This document shows, one piece after another, positions 40,396-48,436 of a stretch of 64,000 bases of DNA. The notes under the pieces were generated by a model, which did not search any database, was not told where the DNA came from, and saw only the letters and a list, made by a program, of their open reading frames with translations. Each line of letters begins with the position of its first letter. Within the stretch, counting starts at the first letter, position 1. The translations under genes and the position numbers were made by a program. Source of the DNA: Vibrio atlanticus (lineage in GTDB: Bacteria; Pseudomonadota; Gammaproteobacteria; Enterobacterales; Vibrionaceae); assembly GCF_024347315.1 (NCBI RefSeq), contig NZ_AP025461.1, forward strand, positions 1,240,001 through 1,304,000. The letters are read 5' to 3'.

Positions 40396-42627
40396 ATGAG
40401 CGGAAAACCTTCTTATAACATTTCCGTACCAGCTCTACGTCTGAGCATATTGTTCAGCGTAGTACTAGCGGCGCTCGCTTTCTATTTATACTTTTCTTGG
40501 TCAAAAGTAGATTCGGTTGCTCAAGTGCAAAGTGCCCCACTGCTCATACAAGCTCAGAAGCTTAATCAGACCATCGAACAAGATATTCAAACTCTACAGC
40601 AGTGCTTAAGTACCGACACTTGTGTTACTAACGAATTCAATCTAGTTAACTTGAAGCGTGAAATAGATGAATTTAGATCGCTAGCCTCTTTGAACAAAAC
40701 TGAATTTAGCTTGGTTGGCGCGACTGAATACACCCAACTTGAATTAGCTATCAATCGCTTTTCCGACAGCACTAAAACACGCAACGACGTACTCGACTTA
40801 TACCTGTCACTGACGAACAACTACCTACAAATGGACGACAACTACCGCACCATGTTCAACAACCATGCGAGCGACTTGATGTCAGAGAAAAACGAGTTCT
40901 TTATCTGGTTGTTTATGGTGGTCGTGATACTGGCAGTAATCACGGTTCTATCGAATTCAGTTGCTATGTTGAAGCTGAAGAAATCCAGCTCTAATGAACG
41001 AGAAATCGACTATGAGTTCGATGCTCTCTATCAAGAGCTGAAACAACTCGACTTGCAAAGACTCGAAGAGCTTCTGAATGAAGTGAGCATCAACCCGAAA
41101 CAACGCCAGATCTACTCTCACCTCAAACTGATCTTCAGTAAATTGGAAGACCAAAAGCGCAATAACGATCTCTACAAACAGTTGTATGCACTGATCGGGT
41201 ATGAGATTCGTGGAATCACCAACACCATCAACGGTGGTGTCCAATATCTGGTGCAAGAAACCGATGAAAACGGCGTATTGATGGCGAAGGATATTACCTC
41301 TGCGTGTAGTACCTTATCTGAGTTAGCAGAAAACTATAACCGTTTGATTTCACAGGGTACGGAAAGTAAGTCGAAGGAATTCTCGCTACTGAGCGTGTTG
41401 TCTGAATTGATGATTCATATCAGCGCCAAAGTTCAGAGGAACGAAGGTCAACTCGACTGCTTTATCTCTGACAATTTGCCGAACCGTGTTGAAGGCCAAT
41501 CCACCAGCTTGTTCTGGATTTTGTTCCTACAGCTTTCTAACGCCATCCAACTTAAATCAAACAAGAAGTTATTCGTGACAATAGAGTCTGGCGCAGCTTC
41601 GGATATGGAAAATACACGTGTCACCATCAATCTCAACTTCCTTTCAACGTTAGATGTCTCTGTTGCCAAGCTCAATAAGCTCCATTGGAGCGATCATAAA
41701 CACCATACCGCTAACACAGACGACTTAGCGAAAAGCGTATTAAGAGATTACGGGTATTACGAAAGTCACTGGTTTCAATCGGGTACACAGGAACGTTTTC
41801 AGATCGAGCTTGATCTCAAGGCGAAGAATTTCCATACAGAGAAAACACGCTTCGACGACAAGCGTTTACTGCTTTGCGCCAATACACAAGTTCGTATCGA
41901 TGTAATGAAGAAAATGCTCTGTAACTTGGGGCTTGATATCACTGAAATCCGCACTGCAAATGAGTTGTTTTCAGCGGCGAAGACCTTTGGTGAATACGAT
42001 GCCATCATGCTGACCGATACCTTTGAATCTAACAAGCTGCCATCACTGAGCAAAACGGTGAAATCTCAACTTAAGAATCACCCAAATACCAAGCTGTTGC
42101 TGTCAGTAACCAATACTCAGCATGCACAAGAGTGTCACAGCTTCGTCGATAAGATCATCAACTCCCCTGCGATTCCTTATGAGTTTATTCCGAACTTACT
42201 CACCATTATGGAAGCAGAAGCATCAGAAGAGCAGATGGAGAACAGCTCATTCCTTATCGTAGAGGATGACCGAGTTCAACAAATCTTACTTAAACGAATC
42301 CTCACCAAGCAAGAGTATGAACCAGACACGGTTGGCGATGGCGCTGACGCAGTGGAGCACTTCATGAATAAACGTTCTGACATCATCTTCATGGACTGCA
42401 TCATGCCGGGTATGGGCGGTATTGAGGCGACCAAACGCATTCGCCAATTCGAACAAGAAAACGAGAAAAACCCTTGTACCATCATAGGGGCAACCGCATT
42501 GACCAGCAGTAACGAACACCAGGCTTGTATTGAAGCCGGAATGGATTACGTGATCAGCAAACCTTACAAAAGCGACCAAATCATCAAGGTGATCAACAAG
42601 TATGTGGCTGTACAGAAACTTAACTAG
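40396..42627 (+). CDS. Hybrid-kinase-like protein with a degenerate kinase core and one intact receiver
   Basis: A protein of 743 residues. Two transmembrane helices (about 13-33 and 168-192) bracket a periplasmic region of about 135 residues. The dimerisation/phospho-acceptor helix reads LIGYEIRGITNTING, so the His of the usual SHEIRTPLN motif is Tyr269. An N-box-like segment (LQLSNAIQLKSN) is present, but I see no DxGxG G1 box or GxGLG lid, so ATP binding and autophosphorylation look lost. A first receiver-like region (about 505-610) lacks a clear phospho-Asp. A second receiver (about 620-740) is intact: VEDDRVQQ, Asp667 in IIFMDCIMPG and the Lys in VISKPYK. Lying between the adaptor and channel genes, it is unusual for a type I exporter operon. 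It may receive phosphate from the locus Hpt and tie secretion to signalling. Confidence 0.8.
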   Translation: MSGKPSYNISVPALRLSILFSVVLAALAFYLYFSWSKVDSVAQVQSAPLLIQAQKLNQTIEQDIQTLQQCLSTDTCVTNEFNLVNLKREIDEFRSLASLNKTEFSLVGATEYTQLELAINRFSDSTKTRNDVLDLYLSLTNNYLQMDDNYRTMFNNHASDLMSEKNEFFIWLFMVVVILAVITVLSNSVAMLKLKKSSSNEREIDYEFDALYQELKQLDLQRLEELLNEVSINPKQRQIYSHLKLIFSKLEDQKRNNDLYKQLYALIGYEIRGITNTINGGVQYLVQETDENGVLMAKDITSACSTLSELAENYNRLISQGTESKSKEFSLLSVLSELMIHISAKVQRNEGQLDCFISDNLPNRVEGQSTSLFWILFLQLSNAIQLKSNKKLFVTIESGAASDMENTRVTINLNFLSTLDVSVAKLNKLHWSDHKHHTANTDDLAKSVLRDYGYYESHWFQSGTQERFQIELDLKAKNFHTEKTRFDDKRLLLCANTQVRIDVMKKMLCNLGLDITEIRTANELFSAAKTFGEYDAIMLTDTFESNKLPSLSKTVKSQLKNHPNTKLLLSVTNTQHAQECHSFVDKIINSPAIPYEFIPNLLTIMEAEASEEQMENSSFLIVEDDRVQQILLKRILTKQEYEPDTVGDGADAVEHFMNKRSDIIFMDCIMPGMGGIEATKRIRQFEQENEKNPCTIIGATALTSSNEHQACIEAGMDYVISKPYKSDQIIKVINKYVAVQKLN

Positions 42628-44026
42628 CAGCGTTTTGGCTGCACTTGCATTCAGCACGATACCTTCAGCATCGGCGACGACCCTGCTTGAGGCGGTAGAA
42701 CTCGGCCTGCAAAACAGCCTATCTCTTCGTGCCAGTGATAAAGGTGTGGAAGAGAACGAATACAATATTGGGATCAGCCGATCTAAGTTTCTACCTTCGC
42801 TTAATGGCGCTGCCGATACCACATGGAATGAGAATGAAACCTTGTTATCGAGCGTGCCCGACGAAACCTCTAGCTATAACTCAAACAGCTACAGCCTTTC
42901 CCTTTCCCAATCGATATTCAATCTTGGTGATATTTTCAAATATGGCACGGCAAAACTCGACTTCAATATTGAAGAAATTAAACACGAGAACAAAATCCAG
43001 AGCACCATCTCTGAAATCGGCTCTCAATACTTCGAGTATTTGAAAAACAATGCGCAGATAAAAGCGACAAAGGTCGAGCTTAAATCGTCTGAGACTCGTG
43101 AACATCAGATGCGACGCAACGTAGAGTTGGGGAACACAGCCGCCAGCGAGCTGTACGAAGTTATCGCTCAGAAAGAAGGTGTGTCGAATCGATTAAGAAC
43201 CTTGCAGAAAGATCGCCGTGTCATTCTCAACGGGCTATCCATTCAGATTCAGTACCCTATCACTCCGTCACAAGACATATACGAAAGTGTGCCTTTAAAA
43301 GAGATAAACGAAAGCGAACAACACTCAATCATGGATCAAGCGTTAAAGCTCAATAACGACTTGTTAGTGGCGAAGAAAAACGTCGAGAGAAGCCGTAGAA
43401 GCTTAAAAGAGAGCGGTACAAACTTCTTACCTACCGTGTCGCTTTCAGCCAGCTATCGTCACGATGACGCCAATAACTACGATAAAACCGACATCACAGC
43501 AACAGGCGAAAGCAACTCAACTAGCGTTGGCTTGAGCCTAGCCTTGCCTATCTTGTCTGGTGGCTCTGATTACTACGGATATCAAAAATCCTCGACGGCG
43601 ATTGAACGTACCGAGCTGCTTTATCAAGACTCGCTTTACACCACGCGCAACAGCGTGAACACCTCAGTGCTCAACATTAACGATTTTTCGCAATCTATCG
43701 GCAGTTACGAGAACATCATTCGCGCCAACTATGCCTCTTACAAAGGTATTCAAAGGGCATACCAGTTAGGCAGCCGTACGATCACCGATTTACTTGCCGC
43801 AGAAAGTAAGCTTTTCAGCGCCTTAAGAGATTATGAAAGCGCACGATACGACTACATCATCGAAACCATCAAGCTTGAGCAAGTTAAGGGTGTGCTGTCG
43901 ATTCAATCGATAGAAAGCATCATGCAATTGATGAGTGATATCGAAGGGCGAAACAATCAAGAATTAGTGCCTAAACACCTTCTCTCAACTGAGTCGTTGA
44001 AAACAGGAGGTCGCAATGCAAACTGA
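42602..44026 (+). CDS. TolC/LapE-type outer-membrane channel protein
   Basis: A protein of 474 residues with a signal peptide (cleavage near SASA, about residue 26). Two outer-membrane-efflux repeats each give long helices: residues about 30-230 (LLEAVELGLQNSLSLRA, then SISQSIF-type strand SLSLSQSIFNLGDIF) and about 240-450 (LSLALPILSGGSDYYGYQ, AYQLGSRTITDLLAAESKL). It would form the trimeric outer-membrane conduit for the exporter. The start lies 26 bp inside the end of the preceding gene, so translation is coupled. A dedicated channel gene within the operon is typical of LapA-type adhesin exporters. Confidence 0.9.
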   Translation: MWLYRNLTSSVLAALAFSTIPSASATTLLEAVELGLQNSLSLRASDKGVEENEYNIGISRSKFLPSLNGAADTTWNENETLLSSVPDETSSYNSNSYSLSLSQSIFNLGDIFKYGTAKLDFNIEEIKHENKIQSTISEIGSQYFEYLKNNAQIKATKVELKSSETREHQMRRNVELGNTAASELYEVIAQKEGVSNRLRTLQKDRRVILNGLSIQIQYPITPSQDIYESVPLKEINESEQHSIMDQALKLNNDLLVAKKNVERSRRSLKESGTNFLPTVSLSASYRHDDANNYDKTDITATGESNSTSVGLSLALPILSGGSDYYGYQKSSTAIERTELLYQDSLYTTRNSVNTSVLNINDFSQSIGSYENIIRANYASYKGIQRAYQLGSRTITDLLAAESKLFSALRDYESARYDYIIETIKLEQVKGVLSIQSIESIMQLMSDIEGRNNQELVPKHLLSTESLKTGGRNAN

Positions 44027-45602
44027 GCAGTTTTCTCAAAAGATCAATATGGCAGATAAGTGTTATCTGACTTTCTCTACGATAATTTCCACTCTATTTG
44101 GCTTGGTACTGCCCTTCTCTATTCTGATCATTTTCGACCGAGTATTACCCAACCAAGCACAAGACACGTTGTTCTTGCTGTTCGCGATTATCTTGATTTC
44201 TATCTTCCTCGACTACCATCTGAAAAGTCAGGAAGAGAAGATATCTTCGGTCATCATGAGGCAGTTTGAGACCAACTTAACCAACAAGGTCTTCCAATCC
44301 ATCTGTTTGGCTGAGATCTCCAAATTCCGCCGTTTAGAACCGGGGGAATACCTCGAACGAATCTCAACCATTCCAGAGCTTAAAACCTTCTTTGGTGGCG
44401 AATCAGTTCGAGCGCTGATTAACCTAGCCGTCAGTGTGATTACCATCCTCATCATAGGCCTAATTAACATATGGGCTGGCGTGACACTTCTTATTGCCTC
44501 TCTGATCTTAGCCATTTTCGCTTGGAGCCTTTCTAAGCAAAAGATTGGCAGCTTACAGAACAAGTCCGATATAGAGGGCTTAACGACGTCCAAGATCATT
44601 GAAATCATTTCAAGCCCGCTGGATATCAAAGCGCGAAACATGGAATACCGCGTTGAAAGCCTGATGACACAAATGGTCGAGGAACGTGAAGTTGAAAACA
44701 TCAAATACGAACAGATTGAATCGAATTTTGGCTTGATCTTAGCGCTCATCCAACAACTCTCGATTGCTTGTGTTGTTGTGGTATTGGCAACAGCCGTTAT
44801 CAATATGGAGTCAAGCCAAGGCATCATGGCCGCGATAATCATGTTGACCAACCGTTACTTTGCGCCCTACCAACAAGTGATGCGTACCGCGAGCCGCTGG
44901 GAACTAAACAAGCTTCATATACAACGTATCGCCGAACTTCTTGAACTGGCCGCGTCGGTTGAACATCAACATGAGACGACCGAAGTAGAACGTATTTCTG
45001 TTAAATATTCTGAAAAGCAGCGTATCGAATTTGAACTCGGACAAACCTATTTGCTTACCGGGAAAAGTGGCTCGGGTAAAACCCACCTTGCCAACTGCAT
45101 TACACGTCAGAACAATGATAACAAACTGGACATCGTGATTAATGACACGCCTCTGAGTGACGTAAACTACAACGTTTGGCGTAACAGTGTACTGATGGTT
45201 GATAAGACCAGCTCGTTCGTAGAAGGGACGATTATCGATAACCTCACCTGTTTCCGCCCAAGCTTGAACAATACGGCTTTCGCCTTATGTGAAACCATGA
45301 ACATCAAGGCTCAAATTGACGGGTTGCCTGCAGGTTTCTATACCGAGCTCAAAGGTCACATGCGTAACCCATTCTCACGCCAAGTTGGCTATGCGCTGTT
45401 ACTCGTCCGAGCCCTGCTCGCCAGTAAACGTGTATTGATATTCGATGACATTGATTGTGTCTTTGATGAAGAGTTCGCACGCGTCGTCCTCACGAGTACC
45501 GCCTATCGTGCCAATGACAAGATCTTAATTATCGCTAGCAACAAGATGGATAAACTTAACCACCGCCTCAAACGCGTAAAACTTACCGGAGGTGACCAAT
45601 GA
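44016..45602 (+). CDS. Type I secretion ABC subunit 1 (degenerate signature and Walker B)
   Basis: A protein of 528 residues with a transmembrane domain (about 1-300, roughly six helices) and a nucleotide-binding domain (about 330-525). Walker A is intact (TGKSGSGKT, Gly349-Thr356). The ABC signature, normally LSGGQ, reads NPFSRQ (451-456). The Walker B end is LIFDDID, so the catalytic Glu position is Asp478. It has no N-terminal C39-like domain. Such losses are typical of the weak half of a heterodimeric ABC exporter. It overlaps the channel gene by 11 bp and the second ABC gene by 4 bp, so the two subunits are probably made together in equal amounts. Confidence 0.85.
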   Translation: MQTEQFSQKINMADKCYLTFSTIISTLFGLVLPFSILIIFDRVLPNQAQDTLFLLFAIILISIFLDYHLKSQEEKISSVIMRQFETNLTNKVFQSICLAEISKFRRLEPGEYLERISTIPELKTFFGGESVRALINLAVSVITILIIGLINIWAGVTLLIASLILAIFAWSLSKQKIGSLQNKSDIEGLTTSKIIEIISSPLDIKARNMEYRVESLMTQMVEEREVENIKYEQIESNFGLILALIQQLSIACVVVVLATAVINMESSQGIMAAIIMLTNRYFAPYQQVMRTASRWELNKLHIQRIAELLELAASVEHQHETTEVERISVKYSEKQRIEFELGQTYLLTGKSGSGKTHLANCITRQNNDNKLDIVINDTPLSDVNYNVWRNSVLMVDKTSSFVEGTIIDNLTCFRPSLNNTAFALCETMNIKAQIDGLPAGFYTELKGHMRNPFSRQVGYALLLVRALLASKRVLIFDDIDCVFDEEFARVVLTSTAYRANDKILIIASNKMDKLNHRLKRVKLTGGDQ

Positions 45603-47737
45603 GTATCCTAGTAGACTTCAATAATGTGCCGCAACGTGTCTTAGATTTTGAATCTAGTGGATACGACGAACGTTACAGTCAATCGCCACTTATTCGTGGT
45701 TTGGCCTACACCTTGATAGCGCTCGAATGGGAAGGCACGCCCGCTATACTCAGCGATGCTTTTATTCCAAAACCCAAAGACGGCGATAGCTTTACAGCAA
45801 CCATAGAACGCCTTGGATACCGCTGTGATGTGACCAAACTAAAGACACTCGAGAATATCGATAAATATCCTCACCCGTGCTTTATTGAGATAGAAAACCT
45901 CAGTGCCATCTTCTTAGGGACAAAAGATGGGAAGTTGCTGCTGTTTGATTACACGAACAACAACACCATTGAATACCCAATGTGTAAAAAGCCCTGCTTG
46001 CTGATTTCTATTAGCGAATATTCTCGTCTGTTCCGCGAACCACCGCCGGAGTCGCAAGACAGAAGCAATTGGATTAAATACGCGTTCTACCGTTACAACA
46101 ATGAACTTAAAAGCCTGATTATTCTTAGCTTCGTCATCAGTATTCTCGGTGCATTGCAGCCATTCTTCATCATGAGTGTCTATAACTTCGCACTGACTTC
46201 GAGCTCTCAAGCCACGCTCTATTGGTTGACCCTATTTGCCGTGATCGTCGGCTTCTCGGAATACTTCTTCAAAAAGATGCGAGTCAACATCATTGCCACC
46301 TCCGGTAAAGATCTCGCGGTTCACATATCCCAAGCCGTAATATCGAAACTGCTTTGGCTGCCCTACGCAATGACTTCAACCGCAGGGGTTTCGTCTCAGT
46401 TGGCTCGTTTGAAAGATATCGATACCTTCCGCCGCTTAGTGACCGCAGAATCGACCCTTAGTTACTTTGATATGCCGTTTGTGATTGTATTTATCATCGC
46501 GATTGCCCTGATGTCTGGTACAGCGGCATTAGTGGTGATGGGTGGTTTAATATTGATGTTGGTGTTCTGTGTGTACTCTCGTTACATCTACTCACAAGCC
46601 ACATCTAAAAGCTCTCGCGCCAATGCGATGGTCTCTTATCAATGGAATGAAATCCTTCGTGGTATCAAGACCATTCAAGGCTTGCCTTTGTTGCGCGTGG
46701 TTCAATCTCGTTTTAGTGCCTCCCATATGCAAAGCACAAGTGATGCGGAGAATGTTGCTGTAACCAACAGTAAAATTCAGGCTGCAGGCGGTAGTTTGAT
46801 TCAGGTGATTGGTACTGCAAGTATCGTGACCGCAGTAATCGGAGTCATGGAAGGCACTTCTGATGCGGGTGCGATGCTTGCAACCGTTATTCTCGTTTGG
46901 AAAGCACTAGGCCCGATCATGGGGATCTATAACTCAATTTCTAAGTTTCAATCCATCAAGGCGTCATCGGCACAGATAAACAATTTAATGTCGATGAATG
47001 ACGACAAGCTAACGCTAGAAAAAAGCCCGCCTATTCGGCTGTTCCAAGGAAATATTGTGGGCAGTGGTGTCAGCCACCGTTACACAGGGGCAGCAACAGG
47101 GTTAACCAACCTTGGTTTCAAGATACCTCCCAGTGCAAAAGTCGTCATATGTGGCCCGACTGGCTGTGGAAAAACCACGCTCATTTCAATCATGGCTGGT
47201 TTAGAAGATCGTTATCAGGGCGCGGTGTCTGTCGATGGCTATAACATTAAGCAATTCAACAGTTATCGCTATCGCACGTCGATTAACTACATCCCTTTCA
47301 ATTTGCACATTTTCGAAGGTTCTTTGGAGACCAATTTCATTTTACACAATGGATTGATTCCGACAGAGAAAATGCAGGAGATGGTGAGCTTCTTCGAGCT
47401 AGACGAATGGCTGCCAGAAGGCTTGGCGACTCAATTGAGTGTCGATAAATGCAAAGGTCTTCCCAATGGCATTCAACAAAAGCTGCGTTTGGCACTTGGT
47501 TTAGGCAACTGTGAGCAATCTCTGATAATCATTGATGAACCGTTCAACGGGGCTGAAAATGAAAACGCCCAGTATTTTAACCGACTGTTCAGCGATAAGT
47601 TGCTGAATAAAACCGTCATTTTTTCGACCAATGATCCCGGTTTGATCGCTACTTCCAATATGAGTTTGGTTCTAGAACCTGATGGCAACTTGAAATATTT
47701 TGGCTTAACAGACAAATACTTAAACAGCTTGAGTTAA
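45599..47737 (+). CDS. Type I secretion ABC subunit 2 with degenerate C39-like domain
   Basis: A protein of 712 residues. Residues about 1-150 resemble the C39-peptidase-like domain of LapB/HlyB-type exporters; no catalytic Cys/His pair is evident, as in the non-cleaving versions that bind substrate. The transmembrane domain spans about 170-460. The nucleotide-binding domain has Walker A GPTGCGKTT (519-527) and a complete Walker B with catalytic Glu (IIIDEP, Asp646-Glu647). Its signature is LPNGI (621-625) instead of LSGGQ. It therefore keeps the catalytic Glu that subunit 1 lacks, consistent with a heterodimer. It is the last gene of the operon. Type I systems normally use one homodimeric ABC protein. 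Confidence 0.88.
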   Translation: MSILVDFNNVPQRVLDFESSGYDERYSQSPLIRGLAYTLIALEWEGTPAILSDAFIPKPKDGDSFTATIERLGYRCDVTKLKTLENIDKYPHPCFIEIENLSAIFLGTKDGKLLLFDYTNNNTIEYPMCKKPCLLISISEYSRLFREPPPESQDRSNWIKYAFYRYNNELKSLIILSFVISILGALQPFFIMSVYNFALTSSSQATLYWLTLFAVIVGFSEYFFKKMRVNIIATSGKDLAVHISQAVISKLLWLPYAMTSTAGVSSQLARLKDIDTFRRLVTAESTLSYFDMPFVIVFIIAIALMSGTAALVVMGGLILMLVFCVYSRYIYSQATSKSSRANAMVSYQWNEILRGIKTIQGLPLLRVVQSRFSASHMQSTSDAENVAVTNSKIQAAGGSLIQVIGTASIVTAVIGVMEGTSDAGAMLATVILVWKALGPIMGIYNSISKFQSIKASSAQINNLMSMNDDKLTLEKSPPIRLFQGNIVGSGVSHRYTGAATGLTNLGFKIPPSAKVVICGPTGCGKTTLISIMAGLEDRYQGAVSVDGYNIKQFNSYRYRTSINYIPFNLHIFEGSLETNFILHNGLIPTEKMQEMVSFFELDEWLPEGLATQLSVDKCKGLPNGIQQKLRLALGLGNCEQSLIIIDEPFNGAENENAQYFNRLFSDKLLNKTVIFSTNDPGLIATSNMSLVLEPDGNLKYFGLTDKYLNSLS

Positions 47738-47785
47738 ACACGACGATGCTTATTCACAAATTACTCGTTAGATAAATGGATGTAA

Positions 47786-47814
47786 TTGACAAAAACATAA
47801 GTGAGAGAGATGAT
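47786..47814 (+). promoter_or_regulatory. Candidate sigma-70 promoter for the small gene at 47847
   Basis: TTGACA at 47786-47791 and GATGAT at 47809-47814 are separated by 17 bp. The pair lies about 30-60 bp upstream of the ATG at 47847 and suggests that this gene can be expressed independently of the exporter operon. Confidence 0.5.
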
Positions 47815-47846
47815 TCGCTCTAAAATCACCGATAAAAAGGAAGCAA

Positions 47847-48221
47847 ATGTACACATTCGTTGCAGACAAGCTTGATGTAGCTTACTTATCCGCAATTCCT
47901 GAAAACCATCAACTTCAGGGCTGCGATGTGCCTGAAGAGGAAATCGAACTTCGAGAGATCATAGAAGTTTGGTATGAGTGTGCCTTTCTACCCGCTTTCA
48001 ATCTTCAGAAAATCGATATCGAGAACAAAGCTGAGTTAACCGTCGTACAATCAAATGTTCTGAGCAACGATACGCGTACGCTCGCTTTCCTACTCAAAAA
48101 CAGAGTGTACCGCGCTGCACTGAACAGAATGCTCGGTGTTTGGGCACTAGAACCTTCTGCAAAAACGATGTTAGAGCAACTTCTATTTGAACTAAGTCTC
48201 GATAAAAATCACCCTAATTAA
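47847..48221 (+). CDS. Small protein of unknown function, paralog of the protein at 16960
   Basis: A soluble protein of 124 residues with no signal peptide or membrane segment; the start has an AAAAAGGAAG ribosome site. It shares two blocks with the 117-residue protein at 16960-17313: DVPEEEIELREIIEVWY (about 27-43) corresponds to DVPESELEMREILNNWF, and RTLAFLLKNRVYRAALNRM corresponds to RTVGMLLRNKDYYFATKRI. Both begin MY..V. The family is not one I can name. It is encoded 109 bp after the last exporter gene, with its own promoter-like sequence, and before the hybrid kinase. The symmetric placement of the two paralogs around the adhesin/exporter block suggests paired or opposing roles, but nothing in the sequence shows the function. 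Confidence 0.82.
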   Translation: MYTFVADKLDVAYLSAIPENHQLQGCDVPEEEIELREIIEVWYECAFLPAFNLQKIDIENKAELTVVQSNVLSNDTRTLAFLLKNRVYRAALNRMLGVWALEPSAKTMLEQLLFELSLDKNHPN

Positions 48222-48436
48222 CTCGCTTTTTAAGATACTCATCAATAAGCATCAAAATCAAACCGACCGCCAAACGCTATAAATTGCTAGCAAGAGAAGC
48301 CATTTCAAAATAAGCTGTGGAATCACAAGAACTTATACCCCTCCCACACTTCCATTAAATTTACAGTTTCAAAGTTTCCATATCGGCATTTTTATTCTAC
48401 TGTTTTTATATAAAACCAGTTGGATGGATCCTTAAT

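Noticed and set aside
42286..42822. Minus-strand open frame of 178 codons across the dead kinase and channel genes
   Set aside because: It is antisense to two well-supported genes and shows no domain or ribosome site.
44228..44851. Minus-strand open frame of 207 codons inside ABC subunit 1
   Set aside because: It is antisense to a transmembrane-domain coding region and has Met/Ile/Ser-rich composition typical of such shadows.
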